Positions 29,620 through 40,830 of a DNA stretch of 43,760 nt are shown piece after piece (the first letter of the stretch is position 1; each line of letters starts with the position of its first letter). The translations under genes were made by a program, and so were the position numbers. The DNA comes from Acanthaster planci (lineage: Eukaryota > Echinodermata > Asteroidea > Valvatida > Acanthasteridae), in contig NW_019091426.1 in assembly GCF_001949145.1 (NCBI RefSeq), positions 435,247 through 479,006 on the forward strand. Reading direction: 5' to 3'. The notes under the pieces were generated by a model, which did not search any database, was not told where the DNA came from, and saw only the letters and a program-made list of their open reading frames with translations.

Positions 29620-31585
29620 TCATCGCCCGCTCTCCCTCTCCGTCAACCTCCTGGGTCAGGACCACCCCGTCTTACACCAGGACAGAAGAACAGTGATGTG
29701 AAATATCTATGCAGCCATGTGTTCAGCCGCTGTGCAGCTGGGCACGTAGGCTGTATATGAATTATGTACAGATGTATTTAATTAGAGGTCTTTGCAATGT
29801 GTTGAAGCAGCTAACGGTGATGTGACTGATGGCTCCACGCCCAGAAGATCGAATTTGGATTACAAATTGTTTATGGATATTAGGGACCATCCGCTATTCT
29901 AAGATTGGTTTCTGAAAAGTTGAAGGAGAACACAATTTTTGATGTAGGCATCCATATCGGTTCCAGGCTTGTGTTCAAAGTAGTCAGGCACCAATTGTGT
30001 GACGTCACATTGCTATTAAAGCCAATATGGGGGAACTAGACACCTCGGTTCAAATGTTTCGAGGGGACGTCAAGAGATGGGCCCAATTCGTCTCTTGTCA
30101 AACAAGGGGCTGTTAGGAAAAATAGTTTCCAACAAACAACTTGCCGATCCTCTGGAAGGGGAGACTGAATCTCTTGGCATATCACTGACATTATAATTGT
30201 TACTCTCTTAGAATTACACTCTAAATCAAAAAAAGGGTCGTATATCAGAGAAAGTCCTTTTTGTACGACCAGTTTCTGGAGTATCCATAACAGCAAAGTT
30301 TGAATTTCTCTTATTGTTACTGATCCTCGTTTTTGGTTGAAGTGGTATTGCATCGGAACAAAGAGTGATTATATGCACAATGAACTACAAGAAAAGCACC
30401 CAATTGTTGCCTTACTGAACAGATATAACTAGTGAATAACTACAGCGTTCCATCAGAAGGGCTCATTCAATGAAGAACTTTTTTCAAAACTCAGCTTTTT
30501 GCCATTATCTTTTTCCCTTCCAGCTCACTTAGAACTCCAAGGAAGGGAAGCCTGCAGTTTCCTAAAAGCCACAAGGGTATTATATAGGTCTGTAGGACCT
30601 TTTGTTCTTTTTGCGGCTAGGAAGCCCCTTCAACATTTTTTGGTCGGTTCTAATTCTCGTACAATTCAATAGAATGAGAGTGGCCACATCCTTCCCCTTT
30701 TAAGGGGGCGATATTGCAGGGTGTCTGTAATGTGAAGTTGGAAACCACGAAGGTATGGAGGGCTTAAACTTCTAGCTCTTTCAATTTTGACGTTGGCATC
30801 AGAATTGCTCTTTTTTCAAGAACTGATTTTATGAGTTTTTACTTTGAGTGCCAGAGTATAAATCGTCCATATTGGACCAGCCGCATTGCACAGTAATGCA
30901 AGCAGTATCTGAGCGATTACCCTCCTGAATTTCAACAGAACCACTTCTTCCCCCAAGGAGGTTTCCCAAAATTTATGTAGTGGCAAGATTTTCCTTGATT
31001 TCAGTCAGTGCATTGCATTGCAACTCTTATGGAATGGTTTGGGGTTTTTTTTTCCGGTGACTGTCAGAGTAGAAGCGTCGAAGAGAGAACATTTTGAATT
31101 TCTTGCACATGATTAGTCATTTTCTTAAAGTTATACTCCTCAGTCTTGTAGCCTTAACACAAAGCACGTGGAAAGGAACCACTGAAGATGGAAGATCTCG
31201 TTTCAAATTTGAACTTCAGAAGAAATGTGTGTACCCTCATGTATCGACGCAAGAAACGTCAGTGGTCATAATTTTCTGTTGGGCCTTCAAGATGGAAGGC
31301 TCAGAGTATTGTGTGCCTTGTTCATTGCACACCAACAAGGCGGTGTTAAGTATCAAAGGATTATGGGATACCAGTGTATCTCCGAAGTCGGTCATTTTTG
31401 GTATTGATGAAAATCATAAACTTTTGTCTCAAAGATCGCTAGCCACGTAATGGCCTATTGGTGAATCGGGCCTTTGATTCCATTTTGATAACCAACTTGT
31501 TCGTGAGTCCTGTATATTTAAGACCTTGAACGTATATAATTGTCTGCTTCATATTTGACAAATAAAAACAGCTTTACTGATTCAG
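29620..31585 (+). other. CNOT1 3'UTR with poly(A) signal
   Basis: About 2 kb of non-coding sequence after the CNOT1 stop. AATAAA at 31561-31566 in AAATAAAAACAGC, followed by GT/T-rich sequence (TAGTGTTTGTTTTGTGATG), is the best cleavage signal. Short frames inside show no conserved protein. The length is plausible for CNOT1. Confidence 0.6.
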
Positions 31586-34500
31586 CTCTTGGTTCCATAG
31601 TGTTTGTTTTGTGATGTTTACATTCAATCTAAAAATATGAAGTTCGGCCGTTCTTCAAACAGTTTAAAGGAGATGTGTAGACCTGTGTCTTTGCCTGTTT
31701 GGCGTTGGCTTCCTTACGGCAGTGGGTCCAAGGCGTTTGCGGTTGAGTTTCTTTTCCCAGTCTGAAAAACAGATCTTGCTTTCGTCACTGAAGGTCAACA
31801 ATATAAAAGGAAATCTCTAGGAGGAAAAAAGTATTATGTGACACTTGCAAGTAATGCTCAAGCTCCGCCCACCAAACGAGATTGAACGGTATTGGAACTA
31901 CGTGTACGCCTGATATCAAGAGGAAACCTTGTCTACTTTGGGAGCACAGCATCGTAGACAATGTACATAATCATGCAGGGACAGTTGCAATCAATACACA
32001 CACTGCAATCTTCATGCCATCAAAGCTCAGGTAGCTCTCAATGTCGCTGAAAAAAGGCCGTGACAAATGCCCCAGTGTACAGTGTATATGTTTTTGAAGC
32101 CGTAACCTAAATTTGATTTTCAGTTGATTTTTTACCACCAAAAATGAGTTCGTAGCTCAGTCAACATCACTTTAGTCCCCCTGTGTAGTGTTTAATGTGG
32201 CAAATGTTTGCATTTGATTGAGTTAAATACATAACAAGATTTAAACATTCGTTTGCTGCTTATGGTACCAAAAAGCGTATAGCGCCCCCTAGCGGCACTA
32301 GTTGATGGTACTGTTTTCTCCCCCCCCCCAATTAAACACGCGTTTATTCTTTTAATCCGGGATTTGTAGGACAACAAATTGTCATTGGGAGTCCACTTCC
32401 GCCATCATGACCAATTGCTAAAACGTGGAATCTTAGTAACAGTTGTGAAAGCTAAAACTGAGCTGGGGAATGGAAGCCGCGTCCAAGGCCTGTGCCCCCC
32501 CCCCGGCTCGGAAATTAGAAAAACAATCTGGTAATAGTTTGCCTCGGTCAGTGTTTTACCTTTCACTCTACAAGAACAAGGTAGTTTGGATCGAACCTAA
32601 CCCCTCCCCCCCAAAAAAGGGGGGCCCTAAAGTGCTGCCTACTGTACAAAACTGTTCCTCAACTTTGCCAATGCTTAAGTACAGTCCGACGAGTGCTATG
32701 AGACATTTTATCCCTTCGACAGACTGATTGCATTATTTGTGTCATGACCTCATAAGCCCCAGGCCATATAGACATGTACATATAGACAGGGCGAATGATA
32801 CAACCTCGTGAGCCCGTTATAATGAGCAGTCATTGTTCGTCAATCCTCCTTGCCTCAGCGTGACTAAAGATGCACGAGAAGGACTCGCCTTTGAAACCAC
32901 CGGCCATTGAAATGTCTTTAAAAGCTATGCGCGGCCAGGAGCCAAAGCCGAACAAAGACGAAGACTATTGATTTTTCTCACGACAGTTAATGCCCGAAAG
33001 AACGTTTTATCATGCCTGTGCAGCTTGTGACACACTACCTATAGCAGACAGGTGCGCGGACGGTGAAACAAGGCAAACAGTTGAACATCATCAAGGTAAA
33101 GGAATGATTCTCGGCAGTTTCTTCTTGGCTGGTGCTGGAGGACGGACTTTCTCTGGTCTATTGCATTTTCGTTGACTGGATTATTCCCACAGTACACTGT
33201 AGAACGTCATTCTTTGAAGTACAAGAGGTGAGTCTTTCAGTTGATAGGTTTCACAGCCGTACCGTACCGTAAATAAACTGTCGTAGACGACAATGATAAA
33301 TACTCTCACACACTGAAAACACAAATCGATGAAAATATGAACCACTCAGACTCAAAGATCGTGAGACACAAGTTTTTGGATACTGTTTTTTGCTTTTCGA
33401 TAGTCTTTTTGGGTAATATGGAGATTTCAACTTTCTCTGCAGATGATAATCTCCCCTTATCAAAGTCGAACACCTTCGCCATTATCAAAAGAAAAATCGC
33501 TCCACTTATTGCAAAAAAAGCTGAAGTCTGATGTATCCAGATTTCCCAGAAATACAAACTTACAGTCCTGTCTAGAGGAGGGACCAATTAAACCATCTGC
33601 AAGAGCCAATGACCCATAGCTCTTCTTCATATCCCCTCAAGTTTCCGGTAACCAGACTCTAGATTGCTAGAAATAGGCTATTGACTTTCATTGTTGGAGG
33701 GGCGTACCTTTAGTGCACTTAGCTTGCGCCTGGGCGAGAGAAATTTAAAATGGTCCTTTTCCAGTATCACTCAGAGGTTATGACGTAAAAATCACCCTGA
33801 AAATCAAACGAAAACTGTTAACTTGCTGTGACGGTAAGATCTTGTTGATATTGCTGTGTGTGTGATATTGCGCTAGTGTGATGTTTAGATATCATTTTAG
33901 ACAGTTGCTATTTCGCGTGTGTGCCCGTCGTAAAGTGATCATGCACCCTGTTAACAATGGTCGCGGTGTGCATGGGAAAATGGGTACATGTATACACGAG
34001 ACGCACCTTAATCATTGGGCAGGGAAGACAACGCACGGGGTGATTGATTGAAGTACATGTGCACGTATTAGCATAATAAAGGTCTGTATACGCTCAATCA
34101 TATCCAGCCAGAATGAACATTCGCCAAACCCTTTTATGAAATAAACACTATGCCAAATCCTGTGTATTTCTTGCACATGTATATCGCTACAAAATATGAG
34201 ACGTCGAAACTTTTGAATTTTTTTTTTGCTCCAGTTCTATTAAATAAAGCTTGAAGAAATTTAAGCAGAAATGTAACGAACTAAATGTAGTCAATTACCG
34301 TATTCCGAGATCCATGTTCCAGCTCTAGTTTGCTTAATGAAAATAACAAACATACAAATTAACAGCAAGGTGGGAACCTCAGAGTATCTCAAAACTAATA
34401 ACATATGTAAAAAGTATAAACGTTCTATGAGATAAAATTATGTGAATTTTCTCTCAGCATTTGATTTATTTCATTATTTAAATATCAATTCCTTATCGTT

Positions 34501-34641
34501 TGAAGAACGTCCTGAAAGAAACATCTAGTTATTTTAATTTTTTTATGATAATCTCACAAAATATTTCCTCCACTAGCTCATGTATGAAATTGTAAAAAAA
34601 ACACACACACATCTTTGCTTCATCCAAACAGAATTTTCCCG
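31586..34641. other. Intergenic region and possible 5' leader of the GT31 gene
   Basis: No convincing coding sequence. Two good donor-like sites, AAGAG|GTGAGT (cut before 33228) and GACG|GTAAGA (cut before 33834), precede a strong acceptor TTGCTTCATCCAAACAG|AA ending at 34630, eleven bases before the GT31 start codon. A non-coding 5' exon spliced to the coding exon is therefore likely, but which donor is used cannot be told. The CTCF-like site is listed separately. Confidence 0.4.
32280..32297 (-). promoter_or_regulatory. CTCF-like binding site
   Basis: TAGCGCCCCCTAGCGGCA closely matches the reverse form of the bilaterian CTCF core (TAGCGCCMYCTRGTGGC-like). The motif is conserved between flies and vertebrates. 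It lies between the 3' end of CNOT1 and the next gene, where an insulator would fit. Only the motif is seen; occupancy is inference. Confidence 0.45.
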
Positions 34642-37158
34642 ATGCATTTCTGTGGCCAAGGAATCATGTGCACCAAATTCAAAGTTTTCCTACTGACGAT
34701 GGTGTTCAGCGTCAGCAGCACGCTCTTCTTTGTGTACATCTTCGAGAGGAGTGACCGGGCCCCGTACTCCCTTCACGACCTGCTGAAGAAATCGCAGAGG
34801 TCGATGACCGGGCGTTTCCAACTGGCTGCCAAGGGAACAGTAGATGCGGCAGCGATGCACAGGTTAATATCGTCTTTCTATTCAAATGCAGACCAGAATC
34901 GCACTGAAGTTGTTAATTCGTCCGCCTCATCAAAAGGAGGAGGCAAGAAAAAATTACAAGCTGGAAATTGGAAAGTGACCGACAGCAGTGGTTCGAAATC
35001 GGTAAATGAATCAATTCAGGAGGATGTCGGGCCTCCATCTTCTCAAGAACGAATAAACAAAAGTGGGGCCGACACAGAAATGAAATTCGATCTAGGGAAA
35101 TCTAAAGAGTCGTCTGTACCAGGTAAAGAAGTTGACAGTGGGAGAGTTGAAGGGACAACAGACTTGAAACAGCTCACAAAAGATAGTAACCAAACCAACA
35201 AGGCCACATCTTCACCAGACAGTAAACTACCTCTCGGAAATAAATCATGGACGGGAGGAAACCAGAAGCTGAAGGCGAGTAACAAACCAGACTCAAAGAC
35301 GCCCGAATTGCAGATACATCGAGATGGAGATAAGAATGGCTCAGAGGGCAAACTAGTGTTGAACAAGTCCGTGGCTTCTTCGATGAAATGGGAAAAGAAC
35401 AACACCGCTGGTGTTCATCTGACTCACCATTCTACCAACGGGATTGTCAACGGCCAAATCAGGCCAGCTCAGGGCAAAAACGCTGGCAGTGGGAAATGGG
35501 CCGGGGAAAAGAAACAAGATGGTGGCTTCAAAAAAGAGACCCCAAAAGAGGTGCTTTCCTCTGACAAAACGAATCCACTGAAAACCCGGAAAGATGCTTC
35601 CAAGGTGGTGGACTTTCAAAGGAGATGGGATGCAAATAAGGGCGACGGAAGAAAACCTAAGACAGCGCAGAAGACTAACCAAAAGCCTCTTTGGGCGAAT
35701 GGTAAGGAGACTAACAACGCTGCACAGTTTTCGGGTGTCAAGAAGGCGCCTGAAGATAAATGGAAGAAAGAACACAATATGAACGTAGAGGCAAAGAATA
35801 GAGGCGACCCCATCAAAGTTGCACCAGTCCCTCAACAGGGGAAAAAAAGCAACGACAACAGCGGCAAACCAACGATAGATCAGAAACAGGTAACGCAAAA
35901 TCATTGGAAACCACCCCCCATGCAAGAATGGAAGAAGCCTGGTCCTGCCAAATTATCGGGGCAGCTTCCGAAGACGGTAAAGGGTAATGAAAACCAGAGG
36001 GCTAAACCTGCACCTCCGCTGAAACAAGGGGCTAAAGCTGGTATAGATACATCTGTTGCCAGAAACGAGAGGGACAAACAGGTGCGTGGCAACTGGAATA
36101 AAGCGGGAGATAAAAATGCAGTTCAAGATAGGAAATTGAAACAAGAGGCTCCAAAATCATCGGGATACGTGAATGGAAGTGAAAATTCCTCGCCTCCAAA
36201 AATTTCTAACAGTGGAAATAAAGTTCCTGGCAGTGGACCTCTGTTGGCTGTTGGAGGGAACACAAAATTAGTTTCGAAGAATGATCCAGTCAATGGAGCT
36301 GGTAACCCAATGATGACACATGACTTCGGTCTCGTTTTGAATGAACCTTTAGCCTGCAAGAAAGCTGACGGCAGCAACAAAGCCGTATTCTTATTGGTTC
36401 TGGTCGTCACGACACACGGGAATAGCGACGCTCGGCAGACCATCCGAGAAACCTGGGCCAGCCCAGGGGATGTGATGGGAAAGGCGATCGTCACCTTGTT
36501 CATGCTGGGCCAAAGCATAAATAGGACTCTCAATGAGCTCCTCAAAAGTGAGAGCGACAAATATCACGACATTCTTGTGGAGGACTTTATAGACAGTTAC
36601 AGAAATCTCACCCTAAAGACAATGATGGGCCTGAAGTGGATGGGAGAATACTGCCCTCAAGCGTCGTATGTCATGAAAACAGACGACGACATGTACATTA
36701 ATCGGGAGAACCTGTTGAGTCTCCTAACGAGTCCAGCGACCCCTACAAAACGGTTCGTGACTGGGCACGTCTTTGGGGGAATGCCACCGATCCGGATCAG
36801 CACGCAGAAGAACTACATGCCGGTGGAAATTTACGGGGAGCCAAAATACCCTCCCTACTGCGCAGGCGCAGCCTACGTCATGTCAGGTGACGTCCCCACC
36901 CTGGTGTTCAACGTGGCTACCCTCATTCCAAAATATGTTCACATCGAAGACGTGCTGGTTGGGATTTGTTTGAGAAAGCTCGGCATCAAACCGATTCAAA
37001 ACAATGGGTTCCGGCACAACGCAATGCCTTTCGTCCCGTACTCCTTTTGCAATTACCAAAACGTTATCACTATGCATGGAGCAACAATACAAAACATGCT
37101 TTCCATTTGGAATGGCCAAAAGGCCGATCGTCAAAGTAAACAAAATAAGCAATGCTGA
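34642..37158 (+). CDS. GT31-family beta-1,3-glycosyltransferase (galactosyltransferase-like), long stem
   Basis: 838 codons in one exon. Type II Golgi membrane layout: short cytoplasmic tail, membrane anchor at about residues 15-34 (VFLLTMVFSVSSTLFFVYIF), a very long stem (about 35-565), then a C-terminal GT31 catalytic domain (about 565-838). Family motifs in order: RQTIRETW (598-605), EDFIDSYRNLTLKT, KTDDDMYIN with the metal-binding DDD at 681-683, YPPYCAGAAYVMSGD, and EDVLVGICL with acidic E769/D770. The family moves UDP-Gal or UDP-GlcNAc to acceptor sugars in beta-1,3 linkage; donor and acceptor cannot be read from sequence. Most family members are about 300-420 residues, so the roughly 530-residue stem, rich in Lys, Asn, Gly and Ser, is exceptional. 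The start is the first ATG, just after a strong acceptor; ATG at 34666 is an alternative. The catalytic motifs look intact. Confidence 0.88.
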   Translation: MHFCGQGIMCTKFKVFLLTMVFSVSSTLFFVYIFERSDRAPYSLHDLLKKSQRSMTGRFQLAAKGTVDAAAMHRLISSFYSNADQNRTEVVNSSASSKGGGKKKLQAGNWKVTDSSGSKSVNESIQEDVGPPSSQERINKSGADTEMKFDLGKSKESSVPGKEVDSGRVEGTTDLKQLTKDSNQTNKATSSPDSKLPLGNKSWTGGNQKLKASNKPDSKTPELQIHRDGDKNGSEGKLVLNKSVASSMKWEKNNTAGVHLTHHSTNGIVNGQIRPAQGKNAGSGKWAGEKKQDGGFKKETPKEVLSSDKTNPLKTRKDASKVVDFQRRWDANKGDGRKPKTAQKTNQKPLWANGKETNNAAQFSGVKKAPEDKWKKEHNMNVEAKNRGDPIKVAPVPQQGKKSNDNSGKPTIDQKQVTQNHWKPPPMQEWKKPGPAKLSGQLPKTVKGNENQRAKPAPPLKQGAKAGIDTSVARNERDKQVRGNWNKAGDKNAVQDRKLKQEAPKSSGYVNGSENSSPPKISNSGNKVPGSGPLLAVGGNTKLVSKNDPVNGAGNPMMTHDFGLVLNEPLACKKADGSNKAVFLLVLVVTTHGNSDARQTIRETWASPGDVMGKAIVTLFMLGQSINRTLNELLKSESDKYHDILVEDFIDSYRNLTLKTMMGLKWMGEYCPQASYVMKTDDDMYINRENLLSLLTSPATPTKRFVTGHVFGGMPPIRISTQKNYMPVEIYGEPKYPPYCAGAAYVMSGDVPTLVFNVATLIPKYVHIEDVLVGICLRKLGIKPIQNNGFRHNAMPFVPYSFCNYQNVITMHGATIQNMLSIWNGQKADRQSKQNKQC

Positions 37159-38870
37159 ATGTATTGAACTAAGTAGCCACCAGAACCCACACTAAGCAAG
37201 AAAAAGCACGCTGTAGTCTCTGCGCCGATTATGAGACCCGGCCAGCGGCCGACACTGACACGTATGATTAATGATCAACATTCAAAAGATGCGTTCAAAA
37301 TGTTGTGATATAATTTAATCGAAATCTGCCATCTTTAAAGTCGATTAACAGCAAACAACTTGGTAAAACAAACCTAACCTGCCATGGGTATTTGTGATGT
37401 ACAATACCTCACTTTGTACGGTTATATCAAAGCAAGTGGAATTGTATTGTGTGATACCTTCGTTGTTCAGAATGCAGCTTAAAAAAATGAAAACCTCTTG
37501 GGGACCGAAGACTCCAAGCGTCCCATCCCCTTTCCGTAGCAGATGACGTCCACAGTCGAGACTCTACTGGCACGCTACACATGGTGGACAGCGTTTTGTA
37601 ATTTAATTTGTAAATAATTTATCATTAACTTGTGATAAGACCTCTTGAAAGGTGGTCAGAACAGAAGGAAAGAAATACGTGTACCTCTGATTTGGTAAAG
37701 AACTTGCACAAAGTATAACTGCACATCGACATTACTAACTAAATGACGGACTATTTCCCGCCAACGACATGCATGGTTATATTATTATTGTTGGAATTGC
37801 GTCTTGAAAACTGTAGCTAGACTCTTTGGGTCGAAGTAGGCATAAACCGTTCATCTACAACTGTGACTACATAACTTGTTGGATTTGGCATGGTTAGAGT
37901 TTAATGGGATTTCTCTTGGGAACGAATAATGAGGAAAATGCCCTAAGTGTGTGATATGCAAACGAGACGGTAAGAAAACCTTCCTCCAGTCGGCCCCCCC
38001 CCCGTTAAAAACTTCTGGAAGGCTTCGACACTAGCACAGGTCAGCGCGTAGCGCTCATTTCAGCCTGCGTCCGGCCTAGGAATTATACTACAACCACACA
38101 GACGCTTTTGATATTGCAATGATTGAAAACAAGTATCTATTTTTTTTACCCCTTTTGAACATCAAGATCACAGCAAAGTTGACTTTCTTTTTTTTTAAGT
38201 AGAAAAAGAAACATCTAGAACCGCGCTCTTGGCGATACTTCAAACTTTCCATTTCAAAGTTCAAGTGGTTTGTTCAAAGAACCGTTGTTAAACAATAAGT
38301 TCATCAGAAACCAAGGCAAACGTGAAAGCCAAAGATACAATCAAGCAGTAATCACACAATACAGAAACCGTTTTTTTTCCTCCAGAAAAAGTCCAAGGCT
38401 ATCTTTTGTCTGTCCGACAAAACATAACCTCGCAACAAAAGGTCCAACGGGGCGAGAACGATTCATCCCGCGCAACGGGCGCTCTCATCACACAAAACAT
38501 GAGAACGCTTGTAGGTCAATGGTTGTGTCAATGTCGCGTTTCAAGGCACCCAAAGATGACGTAAGTCACGTACACTCCTGTGCGTGGGATCTTTCTGGTA
38601 TTTTTCTTGCTAGCAAGACACGTAGCGTTAATTTAAGCATTGCCACTCGCAAAGAATCCTCGAAAGTATACCCTCGAACTGTATTTAAAGGAAACTGTTT
38701 GGTCTCGTTCCATTGCGTATTATGACCCAGAGAAATGTGGTTATACCGTAAGTCGAAGCACATGAGTTAAGCAGTTCGCAGGCCTTATGTGCCCCATTTG
38801 AATTCATATAGACCGCCATTTCAGGTACAAGTGATAAAAAGCTGTCAGTTGCTGTAGAAGTCTGCAAATC
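37159..38870 (+). other. 3' region of GT31 gene and upstream region of sHSP gene
   Basis: No canonical AATAAA was found after the GT31 stop, so its 3' end is unplaced. TATTTAAA at 38682-38689, about 185 bases before the small heat-shock start codon, could be a TATA element. I looked for heat-shock elements (alternating GAA/TTC at 2-base spacing) and found none with three good units. The 151-codon frame at 38270-38725 has no recognisable domain. Confidence 0.35.
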
Positions 38871-39716
38871 ATGTCTTCACGTGTGGGAAGTCCGTCGCAC
38901 ACTGACGCGTTCAAGGAGCAAGTTCGGCGTCACTGTGAGCAAAAGCTGGCGGAGAACTTTCAAACCACTGCCGCGCATTCGAGTCGTCTCCACTCAGTGC
39001 CCGGCCCACGATTTCATCTGCATGAGCAACGCAGGTCCAGCGATGGCCAGCTACCACCAATGTTTACCAACAAGGGTGCTTCGGCTAGGCCCCCGCCGTC
39101 GCCAAAGATGGTCGCTCCTCAGTCCCCGCGTGTCAAGACCAAAAGCGGCAACTTACTAAGCGGCGAGATACGGCGGTCTAGTGACGGTCAGCTGCAGCCG
39201 ATTTTTCTGGGTAAAGATGGTCCAACGTTCACTGGACCTCCCCCAAATATGATACCCCATCACCTCCAGTCACGCCCTAAATTTAATACCGAATTACGAC
39301 GATCAAGTGACGGACAACTGCAACCGATATTTCAGAGCAAGGATTCGTTTGTTGGACCCCCGCCCCTCATGATTCCCAAGCACATCCAACAAGAAAGCGG
39401 CATCACTGAGGTGCAGGTGAGCCCCACGCAATTCAAGGTGGACTTGGATGTGACCGGGTACGCGCCGGAGGAGCTGGCCGTCAAGATAGTCGGCGACCAC
39501 ATCGTCATCAGGGGCAAACACGCAGAGGAGAGCCCCGGGGAAGAGACCAAAATCACCCGGGAGTTCAGCCGCCGATACACGCTGCCTGAGGACGTCCTGG
39601 TAGAAGATGTCTCGGTGTTTCTGGCCAAAAGTGGGAAGCTGAGTGTCAAGGTACCGCGTATTGTTGAGATCAAAGCAAAACGCCCGGTGCAGAGGAAAGT
39701 GAAATTCCAAGAATGA
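38871..39716 (+). CDS. Small heat-shock protein (alpha-crystallin domain) with N-terminal RRSSDGQL repeats
   Basis: 281 residues, intronless. The alpha-crystallin domain spans about residues 180-265 (FKVDLDVTGYAPEELAVKIV, HIVIRGKH, EFSRRYTLPEDV, GKLSVKVPR). R234 in FSRRYTLP is at the position of human CRYAB R120/HSPB1 R140. VEI at 265-267 may serve as the C-terminal I/V-x-I/V contact motif. The family is ATP-independent holdase chaperones forming dynamic oligomers. The N-terminal part is unusually long and holds three repeats starting at residues 54, 101 and 143. Each has RRSSDGQLxPxF followed after about 15 residues by a Pro run and M-(I/V)-(P/A). RRSS fits basophilic-kinase sites, comparable in role to the phosphorylated N-terminal serines of HSPB1. 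The start codon is the first ATG of the frame. Confidence 0.9.
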   Translation: MSSRVGSPSHTDAFKEQVRRHCEQKLAENFQTTAAHSSRLHSVPGPRFHLHEQRRSSDGQLPPMFTNKGASARPPPSPKMVAPQSPRVKTKSGNLLSGEIRRSSDGQLQPIFLGKDGPTFTGPPPNMIPHHLQSRPKFNTELRRSSDGQLQPIFQSKDSFVGPPPLMIPKHIQQESGITEVQVSPTQFKVDLDVTGYAPEELAVKIVGDHIVIRGKHAEESPGEETKITREFSRRYTLPEDVLVEDVSVFLAKSGKLSVKVPRIVEIKAKRPVQRKVKFQE

Positions 39717-40830
39717 CACTGGTTGGCCGGAGTAAAGATGTCGGTCTGCATCTGATGCGGCAGGCCATCATGTGAAGTACTCACATGTTGACGTTTGACA
39801 AGGCATTTGTCATCCCCGTTACTGTTAATGTGATGTTTAGTGTACAAGGGATACAAGACTTTTAGAAAAAAAAATATATTGGACATCTGTATAATTTTAC
39901 ATCAATAAGTTGGGCATTCCTTTAAACTCGTCAACGCAGTCGTAAACTAGAATGGGTCTTTGCAACCCTACAGTACTTTTTCAGACGTTGTAATTGCCCA
40001 GGGAAATTCCTCCGTGGAATATTTCGTGTAAAAAATGGGAAAAAAAATTGGAAACATAGTTATTTATTTAGGACGTATGAGGATCATACAAGTAGTCTGA
40101 TCTATTGAGAACTGCGCAAGGATGTTTGGACCAATAACCATGACTGTGTAGCCGCACCGACAGAAGCCAAAGGTCGTGTCCGATTAAAGTGACCAGGGGC
40201 GAGATTGACCAATGATAAAAATAGCTGAAAACAGCTGAAAAAGGGCATAAAGAAGCTGAACTGTGAAAATCTCCTGTACTTTTTTACACAACCAGTGCGG
40301 AAAAAAACTGAAATCCAAAACAGAAAAAGCTGAAATCAGCTAAAAAGCTGAGCAATCTCACCCCTGAGAGACTGCGACTGAAGCAACACGCATCAAATAT
40401 GAAGAAGTCACAGCCGCTAGTCATTGGCTTCAATAGGCGCGTGGTTATTTCAAGCTGTAGAAACAAGTCTCAGCCTCGGTCCATGCATGCGGCTTTTAAG
40501 TAAATGTGCGGTTTGCAACTGTCCCATCATGGAAAGAACAGTAACACCTATGTCTCAATGGACAGCAAAACAGGGTAAAGTTAGAAAAAGTTACCAGTAC
40601 ACAACTATTAATTGTAGAGCGCTGGATAGAGAGGGCTCCAAGCCCCTTTCCAGGGGTACGAAATGAAGTCATGACTGACCCCAAAAAACAAATCTAGGTA
40701 CATCAGTATGAGGGTAAATAAGCCAGTTTATTATTCAAATTCTCATCCAATGTTTACATTAAGTTGTAGGGAAAAGCAATAAAACAGTTTAATCTACTCT
40801 CATCCAATTGGTTGCTACAAGGACAAATTA
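39717..40830. other. 3' flank of sHSP gene and intergenic sequence
   Basis: ATTAAA at 40183-40188 is a possible sHSP poly(A) signal (3'UTR about 490 bases), directly before a small MITE-like element. AATAAG at 39904-39909 is a weaker alternative. Nothing coding was recognised. Confidence 0.3.
40194..40366. mobile_element. Small MITE-like element, CAGGGG ends
   Basis: Begins CAGGGGCGAGATTG and ends CAATCTCACCCCTG, a 14-bp terminal inverted repeat with one mismatch. The interior repeats AGCTGAAAA-like words (AGCTGAAAACAGCTGAAAAA and GAAATCAGCTAAAAAGCTGA). CAGGGG termini are common in hAT-derived MITEs, but no exact 8-bp flanking duplication is seen. Confidence 0.55.

Noticed and set aside
35353-35925. 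190-codon antisense frame
   Set aside because: Shadow of the low-complexity GT31 stem; no independent motif.
38220-38700. Heat-shock elements upstream of the sHSP gene
   Set aside because: GAA/TTC words occur (for example GTTCAAAGAAC) but with the wrong spacing for HSF trimer sites.
38270-38725. 151-codon + strand frame upstream of the sHSP gene
   Set aside because: No recognisable domain, AT-rich at its 5' end. It overlaps the likely promoter and shows no codon pattern like the neighbouring genes.
39303-39886. Antisense frames over the small heat-shock gene
   Set aside because: Opposite-strand shadows of the alpha-crystallin coding sequence.
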